From Tindallia californiensis (GTDB lineage: Bacteria > Bacillota > Clostridia > Peptostreptococcales > Tindalliaceae): 64,000 bases of DNA. The notes below the pieces were generated by a model that searched no databases, was not told where the DNA came from, and saw only the letters and a list, made by a program, of their open reading frames with translations. The stretch covers positions 124,001 through 188,000 of the forward strand of contig NZ_FNPV01000006.1 in NCBI RefSeq assembly GCF_900107405.1. Reading direction: 5' to 3'. Both the position numbers and the translations under genes were made by a program. How positions within the stretch are numbered: position 1 is the stretch's first letter; each line of letters opens with the position of its first letter. This document shows positions 42,821-52,515 of this stretch, one piece after another.

Positions 42821-43797
42821 CTTGTGATACTTCGATATAGCGATATTATCTTTGCACGAACACTTAATGGAAATAGAAACAATAGTTTTTCAATGGCTAC
42901 ACTAAACCGAGATACAAGCAAGCATCGTTTATTAAAGTTTCTAGCACACTTATTTTCTGAAATAGCATAATCAAACATTGCCATTTGTTGGAAACATATA
43001 TTTTCAATAGATATAATATCTTCCTTTGTTAATGCTTTTTTCCAAGCATGAATCCTCTTGTCTTCAAACCCTTCTTCTACACGGGAATGCCATGGAAGTT
43101 TGCTTACATGTGTATGTGCTTTTGTTTTAACTTTTCTATCTAAGTTATGGCCAATGCCAATAAACTCTAGAATATCTCTTTGAACTATTTGTGGATTTTC
43201 TATCAAATCTTCAAATTTTACCATTATATACTTTGAACCTTTAACATCCTTATACTTTAATATACTTTTATTGTATTCATTCCATCTAGCTGCTAAAAGA
43301 CCTGTATGATTATAATCAAAGCCAACATTTTTATACGATGCTACGGTTCCTCTGGGATCTCTTACAATATGTATCCAGTAAGCGTCTGGAAACAATTCGT
43401 TTAGTTCTCTAGGAAATAACGAATAGTGTGGATTTTTATCCCCTAAAATCAAAGTTTGATTTTTTCCATCATATTTTGCTTGCGTTCGGTACACTTCCAT
43501 AATTACTTCTGATAGACACACCCCTCTATTATCTTTAATCAACTCCACCATATTTCGTCTCAGTTCTTTTTTTGTAAATGACCAACTCTCCATTCTGCTT
43601 TCAGCATAAATATCTTCAATCAATTGATCAATTTTATCAAAACCAATTCTTTTTTTCCTATATTTTCTGTAAATGTTCATTATAAATAGACTCTCCGGCG
43701 CAATGCATATCTCCTGATTTGCATTCAAAATGCTGCTTAATAATGTCGTTCCAGATCGACCTCTCCCAAGAATAAAAAGAAACTTTTTCTCTGTCAT
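42817..43797 (-). CDS. PAPS-dependent sulfotransferase (Sulfotransfer_3-like)
   Basis: The 326-residue protein begins KKFLFILGRGRSGTTLLSSI, a clear 5'-PSB loop, with the 3'-phosphate motif VRDPRGTVASYKN near residue 140 and a KFEDLIENPQ segment near 200. It differs clearly from the HS-type enzymes in this locus and resembles Sulfotransfer_3 proteins, which act on varied sugars, lipids or proteins. It is cytoplasmic. It lies 97 bases after the next sulfotransferase and is coupled by ATGA to the UPF0104 gene. Confidence 0.88.
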   Translation of the reverse strand: MTEKKFLFILGRGRSGTTLLSSILNANQEICIAPESLFIMNIYRKYRKKRIGFDKIDQLIEDIYAESRMESWSFTKKELRRNMVELIKDNRGVCLSEVIMEVYRTQAKYDGKNQTLILGDKNPHYSLFPRELNELFPDAYWIHIVRDPRGTVASYKNVGFDYNHTGLLAARWNEYNKSILKYKDVKGSKYIMVKFEDLIENPQIVQRDILEFIGIGHNLDRKVKTKAHTHVSKLPWHSRVEEGFEDKRIHAWKKALTKEDIISIENICFQQMAMFDYAISENKCARNFNKRCLLVSRFSVAIEKLLFLFPLSVRAKIISLYRSITR

Positions 43798-43894
43798 GTA
43801 TACCTCCGTTTTTCAATAACCAATTAATTTTTTAGGCTTATGCCATCCCTATCTAACAGTTCATCAAAGATTCCTAGCAGGACTTTCCTCTGTC

Positions 43895-44665
43895 TTATTT
43901 CCAATTATACGTTCGCCCTAAGTATCTATATAGCCTTTGGTTGTGAGGTTCAAAATAAGCACGCAACCCAACTCTTGTCTCTGGTGCCATTTTAGTATAC
44001 TTGCCTACATTGAGAGGTTTACATTCAAAACTATGCATTGATACCTCCAAAAACTCACAAACAATCCCCATTGAAGCAGGTAGATCTCCAAAGAAATTTT
44101 CATATTCTAATACTAAAATTTGCTTTCGAGGAAACAAGCTATACCATACTTCTAATTGATCAACGTATATACCCCTTTTTAAGTAGGAGAAATGCTGATA
44201 ATTGTAGCTGTGATAGTAGGGATTCTCATAAAACTTTTCTAGTTCACCCCTAAGTCTTTCCGACTCTTTCTCTATAGCATTTTCAAATGTCATTGTTTCC
44301 CCAAGATTACGCACTGCATGGTGGTAGTGTGAAAAAGCTCTATCTATCGGATTCCGAAGCAATATAATTATTTTCGACTTGGGAATCATCTTTTTTATCC
44401 TTATTGGTGCAAGTGGGTGAAAAATGTAATAAGGTGTAGCTTCACCAGTAATGTGTTCTTCGTCTGTTTTGAGGGATGGAAAACATTCGCCGTACCATTC
44501 TTTTGGTTTATCAAATTTACTATCAAAATAATGGATTTCCTTTTGAATTGCTGCGTATATATTGGGGTGTTGAATTAAGTAATTGTAAAGAGATGTTGTA
44601 CCAGATTTTTGTGCACCTATTATTAGAAAATCGGGCATTTTTTTCTTTTTTTTACTCCAAAACAT
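43895..44665 (-). CDS. PAPS-dependent sulfotransferase (heparan-sulfate N/O-sulfotransferase-like)
   Basis: The 256-residue protein has the PSB loop PDFLIIGAQKSGTTSLYNYL, KEIHYFD (the position of the catalytic Glu/Lys in HS sulfotransferases), GEATPYYIFHP, and the 3'-PB motif LLRNPIDRAFSHYHHAVRNL. The ERGIYVDQLEVWYSLFP-like stretch is also typical. It should sulfate a sugar residue of the glycan. AGGTGA five bases before the ATG at 44665 decides the start over two upstream Met/Val codons. It has no signal peptide, so sulfation takes place before export. Confidence 0.92.
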   Translation of the reverse strand: MFWSKKKKKMPDFLIIGAQKSGTTSLYNYLIQHPNIYAAIQKEIHYFDSKFDKPKEWYGECFPSLKTDEEHITGEATPYYIFHPLAPIRIKKMIPKSKIIILLRNPIDRAFSHYHHAVRNLGETMTFENAIEKESERLRGELEKFYENPYYHSYNYQHFSYLKRGIYVDQLEVWYSLFPRKQILVLEYENFFGDLPASMGIVCEFLEVSMHSFECKPLNVGKYTKMAPETRVGLRAYFEPHNQRLYRYLGRTYNWK

Positions 44666-44816
44666 TTGCATCACCTAGTTCAATTATTTATAGCAGATAC
44701 CACAAACATTTTTTTGCAGTATTTAAACTACTTGCACGCCTAATTTTACACTGTTATCAATCTCTATCCATTTGTTTTTCTTTCTGATACATTTTTAGTT
44801 GTTTATATTCCCCCTA

Positions 44817-46517
44817 TTATCTGCTCACACCATATTTGTCTACAAGTCTATCCCTTTCACTTATAAACCACTTTTGTCTTTTAGTAAGGTATTTGTCCTC
44901 ATACGACAACCGATTTTCATTCGGAAGATCGATTGTAAATGATGATGCTTTCTCACCTCCCTGATAGGAAAATTTTTCCAAGGGTTTAAACCCATATTCA
45001 AAATCGTAATAAAGTATTGCTAATTCGTTTATATTGATGGATTTATTTCGAACATAGAGTGTTTCGTCACCTTTTATTTTAGCATCAAATCTATTTAGAT
45101 AAAAAGGGCTGATTGTAGTTGCATTAATTTGACTATCTTCGTAAAGGTGTCGAATGGGAAACTGTGGTCTATTTAAAAGCATACTCAATTGTTTATTAAC
45201 AATAAAACTATGATCTTTCAAATAGATTACAAGATGCGTATCTTTTGATATTTCAGGAGCTGCATCTGCCATGTCCCCTAAAAAAATTCTTTGGATTTCC
45301 GAAGCAGTAGAATATTCATTTGCTATTGCAGCCTTATTTTGTATTGCCAAACTGACAATTAGTGATATTGCAAGTATGGCAATACATGTGGTATCCTTTT
45401 TTTGTTTACTCAGAAGCTTTCGTATGTAATATATAAATATCCACGAGTACAAAATAACAGCCCCTGACCGTGCAAATAGAAGTTGTCTCTCATTTCCCAT
45501 CCTTATATCGCTTATGGCAAAGGGTGCGTAGCCAGAAACTAGAAATACTAAACTAATTAGGAATAATACAAACGTTATATTTTTTGCTTTACTTCCATCA
45601 AAATAACAGTAGGTATTTTCATTTTTAATCAACAAGTCTTTTTCTTCATTCACATAAATAAAATAAAAATACATACCTATAATACATAGTATTATTAGAA
45701 AATATTCTGTTTTAAAATTGCTTATTCTTAAAAGTTCGAGTATCCAGTCAACATATACAATGTAAAGAGCATTTAAAAAACCTTCCCCAAGACTCTCTAG
45801 ATTGGTATCCGCAACTGCACCTTCTCTTCCTGTTCCACTTAGTGCCCTACTGATATACATCCAGATATGCGCCAGTAGTGTAGTAAAGTAAATCACAGCT
45901 TTCATCCACCATTTCTTCCATTCGCTTCGTTGTATAATTATGTAGATAAATACCACTGCAGCAAATCCGGGGAGATATCCTGAGTACGTCCTACAAGATA
46001 TATACAAAAGAATTATACTTATAATAAATTGTAGCTTTGACTCTTTTGCTGTAGATCTGATAAAGAAAAATATAGAAAACACACCTAAACAAAACCCAAT
46101 ATTAACTCCAAATGCACCTAACCAAAACATTGTACCATCGTAAGGGTAGTACATTGTTAGCAAGGAAGCAACGCTTGAAAATAATTTGTTGTCCGGGAAA
46201 AACTTATCAATAACCAAGTATACCCCCCAGACTTGCATAAGGACAACTGAAAATAGTATCGATTTTAACACTAGGATATTATTTCCATTTAATAAACCCG
46301 CAATAACATAGGGGGTTCTTCTGAATATTCTGGGATCTCCTCCATAACTAAAAATATTCTTCACAAACCAATCCAGCGAAAAACCTCCATTTTCAAGGTT
46401 TGTCAACATTACCCATCCATCATTAAGGGGGGTATAATTGGGTCCCAAGATATGCCAGAAATATATCATTATTATTGTGTTCAAAGAAAAAAAAGCTACA
46501 TAGTATCTTCTTCCCAT
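44817..46517 (-). CDS. Multi-helix membrane protein, GT-C/GtrII-like glycosyltransferase or polymerase
   Basis: The 566-residue protein has about eleven membrane helices in residues 5-420, then an extracytoplasmic domain of about 150 residues. An acidic patch in the first outer loop (LGPNYTPLNDGWVMLTNLENGG) lies where GT-C enzymes keep their metal-binding Asp. The overall shape fits GtrII-like glucosyltransferases or Wzy-like polymerases, but no diagnostic motif settles it. ACAGGAGGT supports the ATG at 46517; eight upstream codons of the longer frame are unlikely. It could use lipid-linked sugar made by the 39795-40715 enzyme. Confidence 0.65.
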   Translation of the reverse strand: MGRRYYVAFFSLNTIIMIYFWHILGPNYTPLNDGWVMLTNLENGGFSLDWFVKNIFSYGGDPRIFRRTPYVIAGLLNGNNILVLKSILFSVVLMQVWGVYLVIDKFFPDNKLFSSVASLLTMYYPYDGTMFWLGAFGVNIGFCLGVFSIFFFIRSTAKESKLQFIISIILLYISCRTYSGYLPGFAAVVFIYIIIQRSEWKKWWMKAVIYFTTLLAHIWMYISRALSGTGREGAVADTNLESLGEGFLNALYIVYVDWILELLRISNFKTEYFLIILCIIGMYFYFIYVNEEKDLLIKNENTYCYFDGSKAKNITFVLFLISLVFLVSGYAPFAISDIRMGNERQLLFARSGAVILYSWIFIYYIRKLLSKQKKDTTCIAILAISLIVSLAIQNKAAIANEYSTASEIQRIFLGDMADAAPEISKDTHLVIYLKDHSFIVNKQLSMLLNRPQFPIRHLYEDSQINATTISPFYLNRFDAKIKGDETLYVRNKSININELAILYYDFEYGFKPLEKFSYQGGEKASSFTIDLPNENRLSYEDKYLTKRQKWFISERDRLVDKYGVSR

Positions 46518-46716
46518 GCCTACCTCCTGTTCTGTGCCCATTTAAACAGAGAATTGCAATAAGCTAATAATCACTTGCCTACTATTGTCTCTATCAAAGT
46601 GTTCTTTAGTACTATCACTCAAGATATTTTTATCCACCTTCAACCCCAAGCCTTATAAGTGTCTTTTCACTGGTTATTTCCTAATTTGACCTATAACGAA
46701 TTGAAATCATTTCGCC

Positions 46717-48151
46717 TCAATCAATTTTTTTATTCTTGTAAGGACCTAATCTATGTTTTCTCATTAATTGATCACCTTCTTCTACTGGCTTCAATGCTCC
46801 ACTCCCTGGAATGAACCATTGGGCCAGTTCTTCGTACTTCGCCTCGTGCAAAAGATTTATTTGTCTATCTAGCTGATTTGCTAAAGCTCTGTCGTGAGAT
46901 TTTGCAGTTCTTATGTTTACACTTTCAACAGCTAAAATGGATATTACGGAGAGTGCTATTAGTGACCACTTTATTCTTGGCTTCTTGATCTGATGAATTC
47001 TATGATTTATAATCCACGTGGCTCCAATTACACCGGTTATTAGCTCGCCTGAATATCTTGGTGCAGTTGCATTATCAAAGCCTAGTCCAAATCGAGCTAT
47101 CACTAATAGACCGCTATAAAAAAAAGTATACAATATCAACGCCATAGGGACTATACTGGTGTTCCACATTTTTTGAGAATAGTATATATAGGCAGCACCC
47201 GTATACACTACTAATAAGAGTAAACCAATTAGCAATTGTGAATTCATAGAAAGACTGCTAATAACATTTTGGTGCAATATAGAAGCTGCAAAAGATCTCA
47301 AAAAAAATATTGCAGCACCAGAAAGATTTAGAAAAACAGCCATTATACCTTCTCCCACTCCTGGAGTTCCAGTGCTTACATTATTCCAGTATAGTAACTG
47401 AAAAGCAGATGCTGTCATTAAAAAAAATATCAACCAGTAAAGCGACTTTTTTCTCATTGATGGCATGATCACCACCATTGGTGCAATAGCAATTACCATC
47501 GATAGAATGTATGCGGTATTCCTTCCACCACCAAAACCAATAAAAAGGATTGCCAGCAAAAAAATAACTAAACGAGTTTTATTATTTTCGGCGAATCATT
47601 ATCCATATACCTTTCAAAGTTTCGTAGGACGCATACAAACAAAAACAACCCCACTGCATTCCCCACCGCTAGTACGTTATACCTAAAATATGCATGTTTC
47701 GCTTCACTGAACATAATAATCGATATAAGAAAAAATGTAATGACAAAAACAAATGTCTTTTCTTCCAGTCCGCTATCTCGCATAGCATAGTATAGGCTAT
47801 GCAGTGTCCCCCAATAAAAAGCAAACGCAAGTATCAATTCAACATATACATTTAAATTAAAAATATCGCATTAACCAAAAAGACGAGCATATAACCTATC
47901 TTTAAGTGCGAAGTGGGTTCCATTAGTCCTTGTAACGAAAACCCACTTTCATAATAGGACGCTAGTGAACGCAAAAAATACCATTGATCTTTCATGACTG
48001 AATCCACAATGATTTGACTGTATCCCCAAAATCTACCGATAATAAAAAGAGTCAATAAAAAGAATATGATCAATCTGAACCTAGTATAATTTATGAAAGA
48101 TGCTTTGTTTATTTCTAGATCCATTTTATAATGAACGCTTTGGTCTTCCAT
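46717..48151 (-). pseudogene. Second GT-C-like membrane protein, split by two single-base frameshifts
   Basis: Three consecutive minus-strand frames (47852-48151, 47568-47837, 46717-47559) together make a membrane protein of about 478 residues. The breaks lie at an A5 run (plus strand 47859-47863) and at the short T-run at about 47577-47580. Adding one base at each site joins VNAIFF-NLNVYVELILAFAFYWG and SPKIIK-TRLVIFLLAILFIGFG into smooth transmembrane sequence. A good ribosome site (AAGGTGG) precedes the first Met. The protein has about ten helices and a soluble tail. The function is probably like its 566-residue neighbour. Either the strain has lost it or the assembly dropped two bases. 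Confidence 0.7.
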
Positions 48152-48240
48152 GCCATCGCCACCTTGCTAGATAATCTGCCTTAATTACAACTTGGTATAC
48201 CCTTCAATTCCCTGTTTCAATACAAATCTTCCTACTCACT

Positions 48241-49116
48241 TCAACGGCTTTTCTTCATATACACACTAAGTTTTTCTTTAAATTCAGCACATTTTTGCAT
48301 CCGGTTTTGAAACTCGTTCCTAGCAAAATCAAAAAGCTCTATATCTGCTTGGTTTTTTTCAATCAGCATATGATACGTTTCTTCCCCTATTTCTTTTATT
48401 AAATAATTGATTTTTTCTTCAAAACCTATTCTTTTATGTTGGCCTACATTTTGAATTTTGTATGTTAGGTCTATGCTAGGAAAAAAAGGTCTTAACTGCT
48501 CTTCAAATAATACCATGCTTTCATCAAATCGATCGACTAGTCCTAATAACGCAATGTTCTGGACGTAGCTCTTTGCTTCCGCTAACTCATTTTTTGTCAC
48601 CTCTTTTTTCCAATTAACAGGAGCACTTAAAGTGCGATAAATATGAAAGTTTCGTATCGTTGGCGGCACTTCATTTTTCATCCTCCATTCAACATATTCT
48701 TTTAACGTATGATTCCTCGCAAATTTTGCACCTAGTGTTTCTGCATCATATTGAACTTTTTCAAAATTATAGACAGATAAAACTCTTTCTATCGGATGTC
48801 TAAACATCATTATCGTCAAAAAAGAAGTACTCGCCAATCTGGGCAACGGTGGTCTCAAGTGATGTGTTGACAATGCCTTTATATGGGTGTTTTCTAATAA
48901 AAAAGGACCCAGATATTTTTCTCCCTTTATCATATGTGCATCATCACGATGATCTAAAAATTTTTCTCCAAAATTCTTTTTTAATGCCCAGTCAATTGTC
49001 GACCCTGCATTTTTAAAAACATGATTATGCACAATAATAACTCTATCATTCTCTATTCTTGGTTCATTCATTTTTTTACCCATCGTAGCATGGATTAGTT
49101 TTCTTATACTTTTCAT
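48241..49116 (-). CDS. Sulfotransferase family 2-like protein
   Basis: The 291-residue protein has IIVHNHVFKNAGSTIDWALK, the version of the PSB loop used by Sulfotransfer_2 (HVPKTAGTS in carbohydrate 2-O sulfotransferases). The 3'-PB-like motif MFRHPIERVLSVYNFEK follows near residue 107, and a DRFDESMVLFEE segment lies near 200. Animal relatives sulfate hexuronic acid or galactose residues at position 2 or 4. It is cytoplasmic in this context. It is followed 89 bases later by the broken GT-C gene. Confidence 0.82.
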   Translation of the reverse strand: MKSIRKLIHATMGKKMNEPRIENDRVIIVHNHVFKNAGSTIDWALKKNFGEKFLDHRDDAHMIKGEKYLGPFLLENTHIKALSTHHLRPPLPRLASTSFLTIMMFRHPIERVLSVYNFEKVQYDAETLGAKFARNHTLKEYVEWRMKNEVPPTIRNFHIYRTLSAPVNWKKEVTKNELAEAKSYVQNIALLGLVDRFDESMVLFEEQLRPFFPSIDLTYKIQNVGQHKRIGFEEKINYLIKEIGEETYHMLIEKNQADIELFDFARNEFQNRMQKCAEFKEKLSVYMKKSR

Positions 49117-49137
49117 TTTAGCATCCCTTCACGAATT

Positions 49138-52100
49138 TTAGTTGCGATGTTTATGCGGTAACCATTCGCCCCATTTTTTTTCAAACAAAACCTTGTTCCT
49201 CTGAAACAAAGCATTTTTTTCATCACTACCCATTTTGTCAAACGATGCCGAAAGATGATGATGAATAAAACAATCCTCAATAATCGCTATTTTATACTGA
49301 GACTCAAGGACTCTTTTGCAAAAGTCATCGTCTTCAAAAAATCCGAGTCCAAATTGCTCATCAAGCAAGCCGATTTTTTCTATTACTTCTCTTTTAATGG
49401 CAACACAAAAGAAAGCGACATTATCAACCTCTAGCCTTTGTCTGCTTTTTTTTCTAGTATACTGCTCTGCTTTAATAAGCATCTCTTCCATCGTTGTATA
49501 GCTTATATCAATCTTGGCTTCATTTCCGATATTGTTTGTCACTGGCCCAACCAGACCTATTTCTTGTTTTTCATATAATGCTTTAGTCAATCTTTTTAAC
49601 CATCCTGGCGTCACATAAGTATCGTTATTCAACAAAATAACAACTTCTCCAATTGATTCTTCGATCCCAATATTATTGCCAGTTGCAAATCCATAGTTTT
49701 CATCATTCAGTATGCATTTCCAATGATCTCTAGTTGATACATATGATTCAATAAAGTCACGAGACCCATCTTTTGATGCATTATCCACTATAATTACTTC
49801 GTAATCATTATGCCTAGTATATTTGTCTACGCTATCGAAACAAGCTTTTGTCAATTCAAGATTATTATAAGTTACAATTATAATACTCACTTTAATTGAA
49901 TTGCTAGTAAATAGTTTTTCGACCTCCAATGCTCGTTCTGACCAGTCTTGGCTCTGTGCCCATTCAGTCCATTGTTGGATCAACTCTTTATTATTCTTGT
50001 TTGCATCAGCTTCTTTAAGCTTTTGAACAAACTCCGTAGAATTATGAGCAACGTATACAAAACGATCTAGCAACTTAACCTCTGGTAACGCTGTTGAAAC
50101 AACAGGTTTACCCGCACTCAAATATTCATATACTTTGACAGGGTTAGTGGCCTTAGTTAATTCAATTATTTTAAATGGTATTATACAAACATCAAAAGAA
50201 TGAAGGTATTTGGGAACTTCAGAATATGGTATTTCACCAATTAATTTGATATTGCTTGGCTTCTTTAGTTTGTTAATATTAGATCCCACCGTTGATCCAA
50301 TCAACCAAAACTCCCATTCGGGTAATAATTTAGCAGCTTCTATTACTAATTCTGCATCAAACCACTCAGCAATTGCACCAATATACCCAACCCTAGTAAC
50401 TGTATTTTCTGGAACTTCAACATCTTGAGTATTATGCAAAAAAGAAAAGTCACATCCATTTCTAATAAGTGTAGTTTCTCTAATCTTCGATATATTGTCG
50501 TATAGATACTGTGAACTGGTTATCACAAAGTCAGCATCTTCAATAAGTTCCATCTCTGCTAGCGGTATAGCTTTGGTGTTTTCATGGAATCCGACATGAT
50601 GGTCCATACAATCGTATCCCATGGTCGTTCCTGGAATAATATCTACTAAAGGTTTCCAGTAGTAATGATTAAGAATGGAAATTGTACTTTTAATATTTGC
50701 AAACTCCATCAACGACTTTAATGACTTAATATATTGATTGCGCAACACAATGCTCATTTTTTCTTTATACATATTGTTTTGGGGTGGAAATGAGGAAGCT
50801 AACTGACATACAAACACATTATCGCTAGGACATTTTAAAAGTTGGAATGACTCTCCCTTTTCTTGATAGGGAGTCGTTGTAAAATAAAATACACGATATC
50901 CCTGCTTTGCTAATTGAATTGCCAAGTGTTGTGGTCTCTGCGTCCGAAAGTCCCAGTCAATTACTGGAAAAAACAGTATATCTCCTTTCCAATTCAATTT
51001 AGAAGATTCAAGGAGTCTATCTCGACCCGAAGAGTCTGAATTTTCTCCGTAAATAGACTTATACCTGTCATGAAGTTGCTCAATATTTCCTTTTTCAAAC
51101 AAAAGTGCCTTTATTCCATTCAAAATTCTTTTGGGTGTTATTAGTTTTAGGGTGGTTCTAGGTTTTTTTAAAGCATTCACTAATAAAAACTTTGACAACT
51201 CAATTTTACTCTTCTGCTTTTCCGAAAGATTATGTTCTCTTTCGAAAGAATCCACTATTCTTTTTCTAGAATTCATGAGCAACTGAGCCCTATTAAATTT
51301 TGCGCTTAAACCTCTATTGCCCATCCCCGTATATCGATAAACAGACCAAACCATCCTAGCAATTTTGGAATTTAAAATATCAGTCAAAGATATTTCCAAG
51401 TCTGCTGTATAGTCCTTTAAGTTTGTTAGGGTTTCTTCTAAATGAGTTTCCATTATTTCTGTTTCTTTATTGAGGTCTTTAACAATGCGCTGTTTTTTTT
51501 CTAACTTGTTCTCAATGCTTATGTTTTCTTGACTCAGTTTTTCAAGCTCTTTTTCGTTATCGTCTAATTTTTTTTCTAGTTCATATACTCGGAAACACAA
51601 TTCCTTCGTTCTATTGTCTTTTTCTAGTATTCTATTCTCTAATTGAGTTATGTACTTTGAAATTTCCTTATCTTTTTCTTCATGTAATAATCGCTCTCCA
51701 TTTTGAGCCATATACATTTTGGAATTCATAATTCTCATTTCTTCATACGCTCTAATTCGCTCTCTTTTTATATCATAGTCTCCAGCGCCTTCAATAAGGT
51801 AATTCAATAGCCTAATTTGATCGCTTGATAGATGCTGGTATGTGTTCTTTTTTGTATGATGTTTTAAATTTGGATCGATAAAGCTTACAATCTCCTTTTC
51901 AATTGGCAACCTCAGGCTGTATCCATTAGTCTCACTTAATTTATTATGTAGGTTTTTGATAGTGTCAAGTGGTTTGTTAATTATATCCTCATAGTCTACT
52001 ATCAAATATTTCCTTCCCTTCATCCCATTCAACATCTCTAAGGAATATATTTCCCACAGTTTCAATCCATATTCCTTTGAAAACCCATTTCTTTTTTCAA

Positions 52101-52512
52101 GTGATTCAGCACTTTCTAACGGATGTCGATATGCAAAGATAAATACCGGTGTTTCCAGATGAGTCAACCACCACCTAAGTGTTAGGCACAATCTTGGATC
52201 TTTTATGAACCATGGTCGATGAGCATCTAACTTAATGATGGTGTTTTGTATTTTCTGATTTATGAGAACTTCATCATCTGCTGTAATTCTAGCATTATCA
52301 AATGCTGAGATATCACTCCAAGTAGCTCCTGCTTTTTCCAAAATGAAATCATTTGTTTCTACAACATCTTTTCTTTCCCAAAATCCTTTAGGGTTATCTT
52401 GTCCAACCCCTACGCTCATCTCCTCGCTTCCGAAGTAACATCCCATTAAATTTAATATTCTCGATACTGCAGACGTACCAGATCGGTGCATTCCCAGAAC
52501 GATTATTTGCAT
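49138..52512 (-). CDS. Three-domain fusion: sulfotransferase - GT4-type glycosyltransferase - GT2 glycosyltransferase
   Basis: The 1124-residue protein has four parts. Residues 1 to about 235 are a sulfotransferase: PSB loop MQIIVLGMHRSGTSAVSRIL and 3'-PB-like FAYRHPLESAESLEKRNGFS. Residues about 265-370 are a coiled coil rich in Glu/Lys/Leu. Residues about 505-850 are a GT-B glycosyltransferase with the GT4-type donor motif NPVKVYEYLSAGKPVVST. Residues about 872-1120 are a GT2 domain: SIIIVTYNNLELTKACFDSV, VILLNNDTYVTPGWL, FFEDDDFCKRV. One polypeptide could add two sugars and sulfate one of them. The gene sits between two single-domain sulfotransferases, four bases from one of them. It is intact and has no signal peptide. 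Confidence 0.9.
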   Translation of the reverse strand: MQIIVLGMHRSGTSAVSRILNLMGCYFGSEEMSVGVGQDNPKGFWERKDVVETNDFILEKAGATWSDISAFDNARITADDEVLINQKIQNTIIKLDAHRPWFIKDPRLCLTLRWWLTHLETPVFIFAYRHPLESAESLEKRNGFSKEYGLKLWEIYSLEMLNGMKGRKYLIVDYEDIINKPLDTIKNLHNKLSETNGYSLRLPIEKEIVSFIDPNLKHHTKKNTYQHLSSDQIRLLNYLIEGAGDYDIKRERIRAYEEMRIMNSKMYMAQNGERLLHEEKDKEISKYITQLENRILEKDNRTKELCFRVYELEKKLDDNEKELEKLSQENISIENKLEKKQRIVKDLNKETEIMETHLEETLTNLKDYTADLEISLTDILNSKIARMVWSVYRYTGMGNRGLSAKFNRAQLLMNSRKRIVDSFEREHNLSEKQKSKIELSKFLLVNALKKPRTTLKLITPKRILNGIKALLFEKGNIEQLHDRYKSIYGENSDSSGRDRLLESSKLNWKGDILFFPVIDWDFRTQRPQHLAIQLAKQGYRVFYFTTTPYQEKGESFQLLKCPSDNVFVCQLASSFPPQNNMYKEKMSIVLRNQYIKSLKSLMEFANIKSTISILNHYYWKPLVDIIPGTTMGYDCMDHHVGFHENTKAIPLAEMELIEDADFVITSSQYLYDNISKIRETTLIRNGCDFSFLHNTQDVEVPENTVTRVGYIGAIAEWFDAELVIEAAKLLPEWEFWLIGSTVGSNINKLKKPSNIKLIGEIPYSEVPKYLHSFDVCIIPFKIIELTKATNPVKVYEYLSAGKPVVSTALPEVKLLDRFVYVAHNSTEFVQKLKEADANKNNKELIQQWTEWAQSQDWSERALEVEKLFTSNSIKVSIIIVTYNNLELTKACFDSVDKYTRHNDYEVIIVDNASKDGSRDFIESYVSTRDHWKCILNDENYGFATGNNIGIEESIGEVVILLNNDTYVTPGWLKRLTKALYEKQEIGLVGPVTNNIGNEAKIDISYTTMEEMLIKAEQYTRKKSRQRLEVDNVAFFCVAIKREVIEKIGLLDEQFGLGFFEDDDFCKRVLESQYKIAIIEDCFIHHHLSASFDKMGSDEKNALFQRNKVLFEKKWGEWLPHKHRN

Positions 52513-52515
52513 TTT

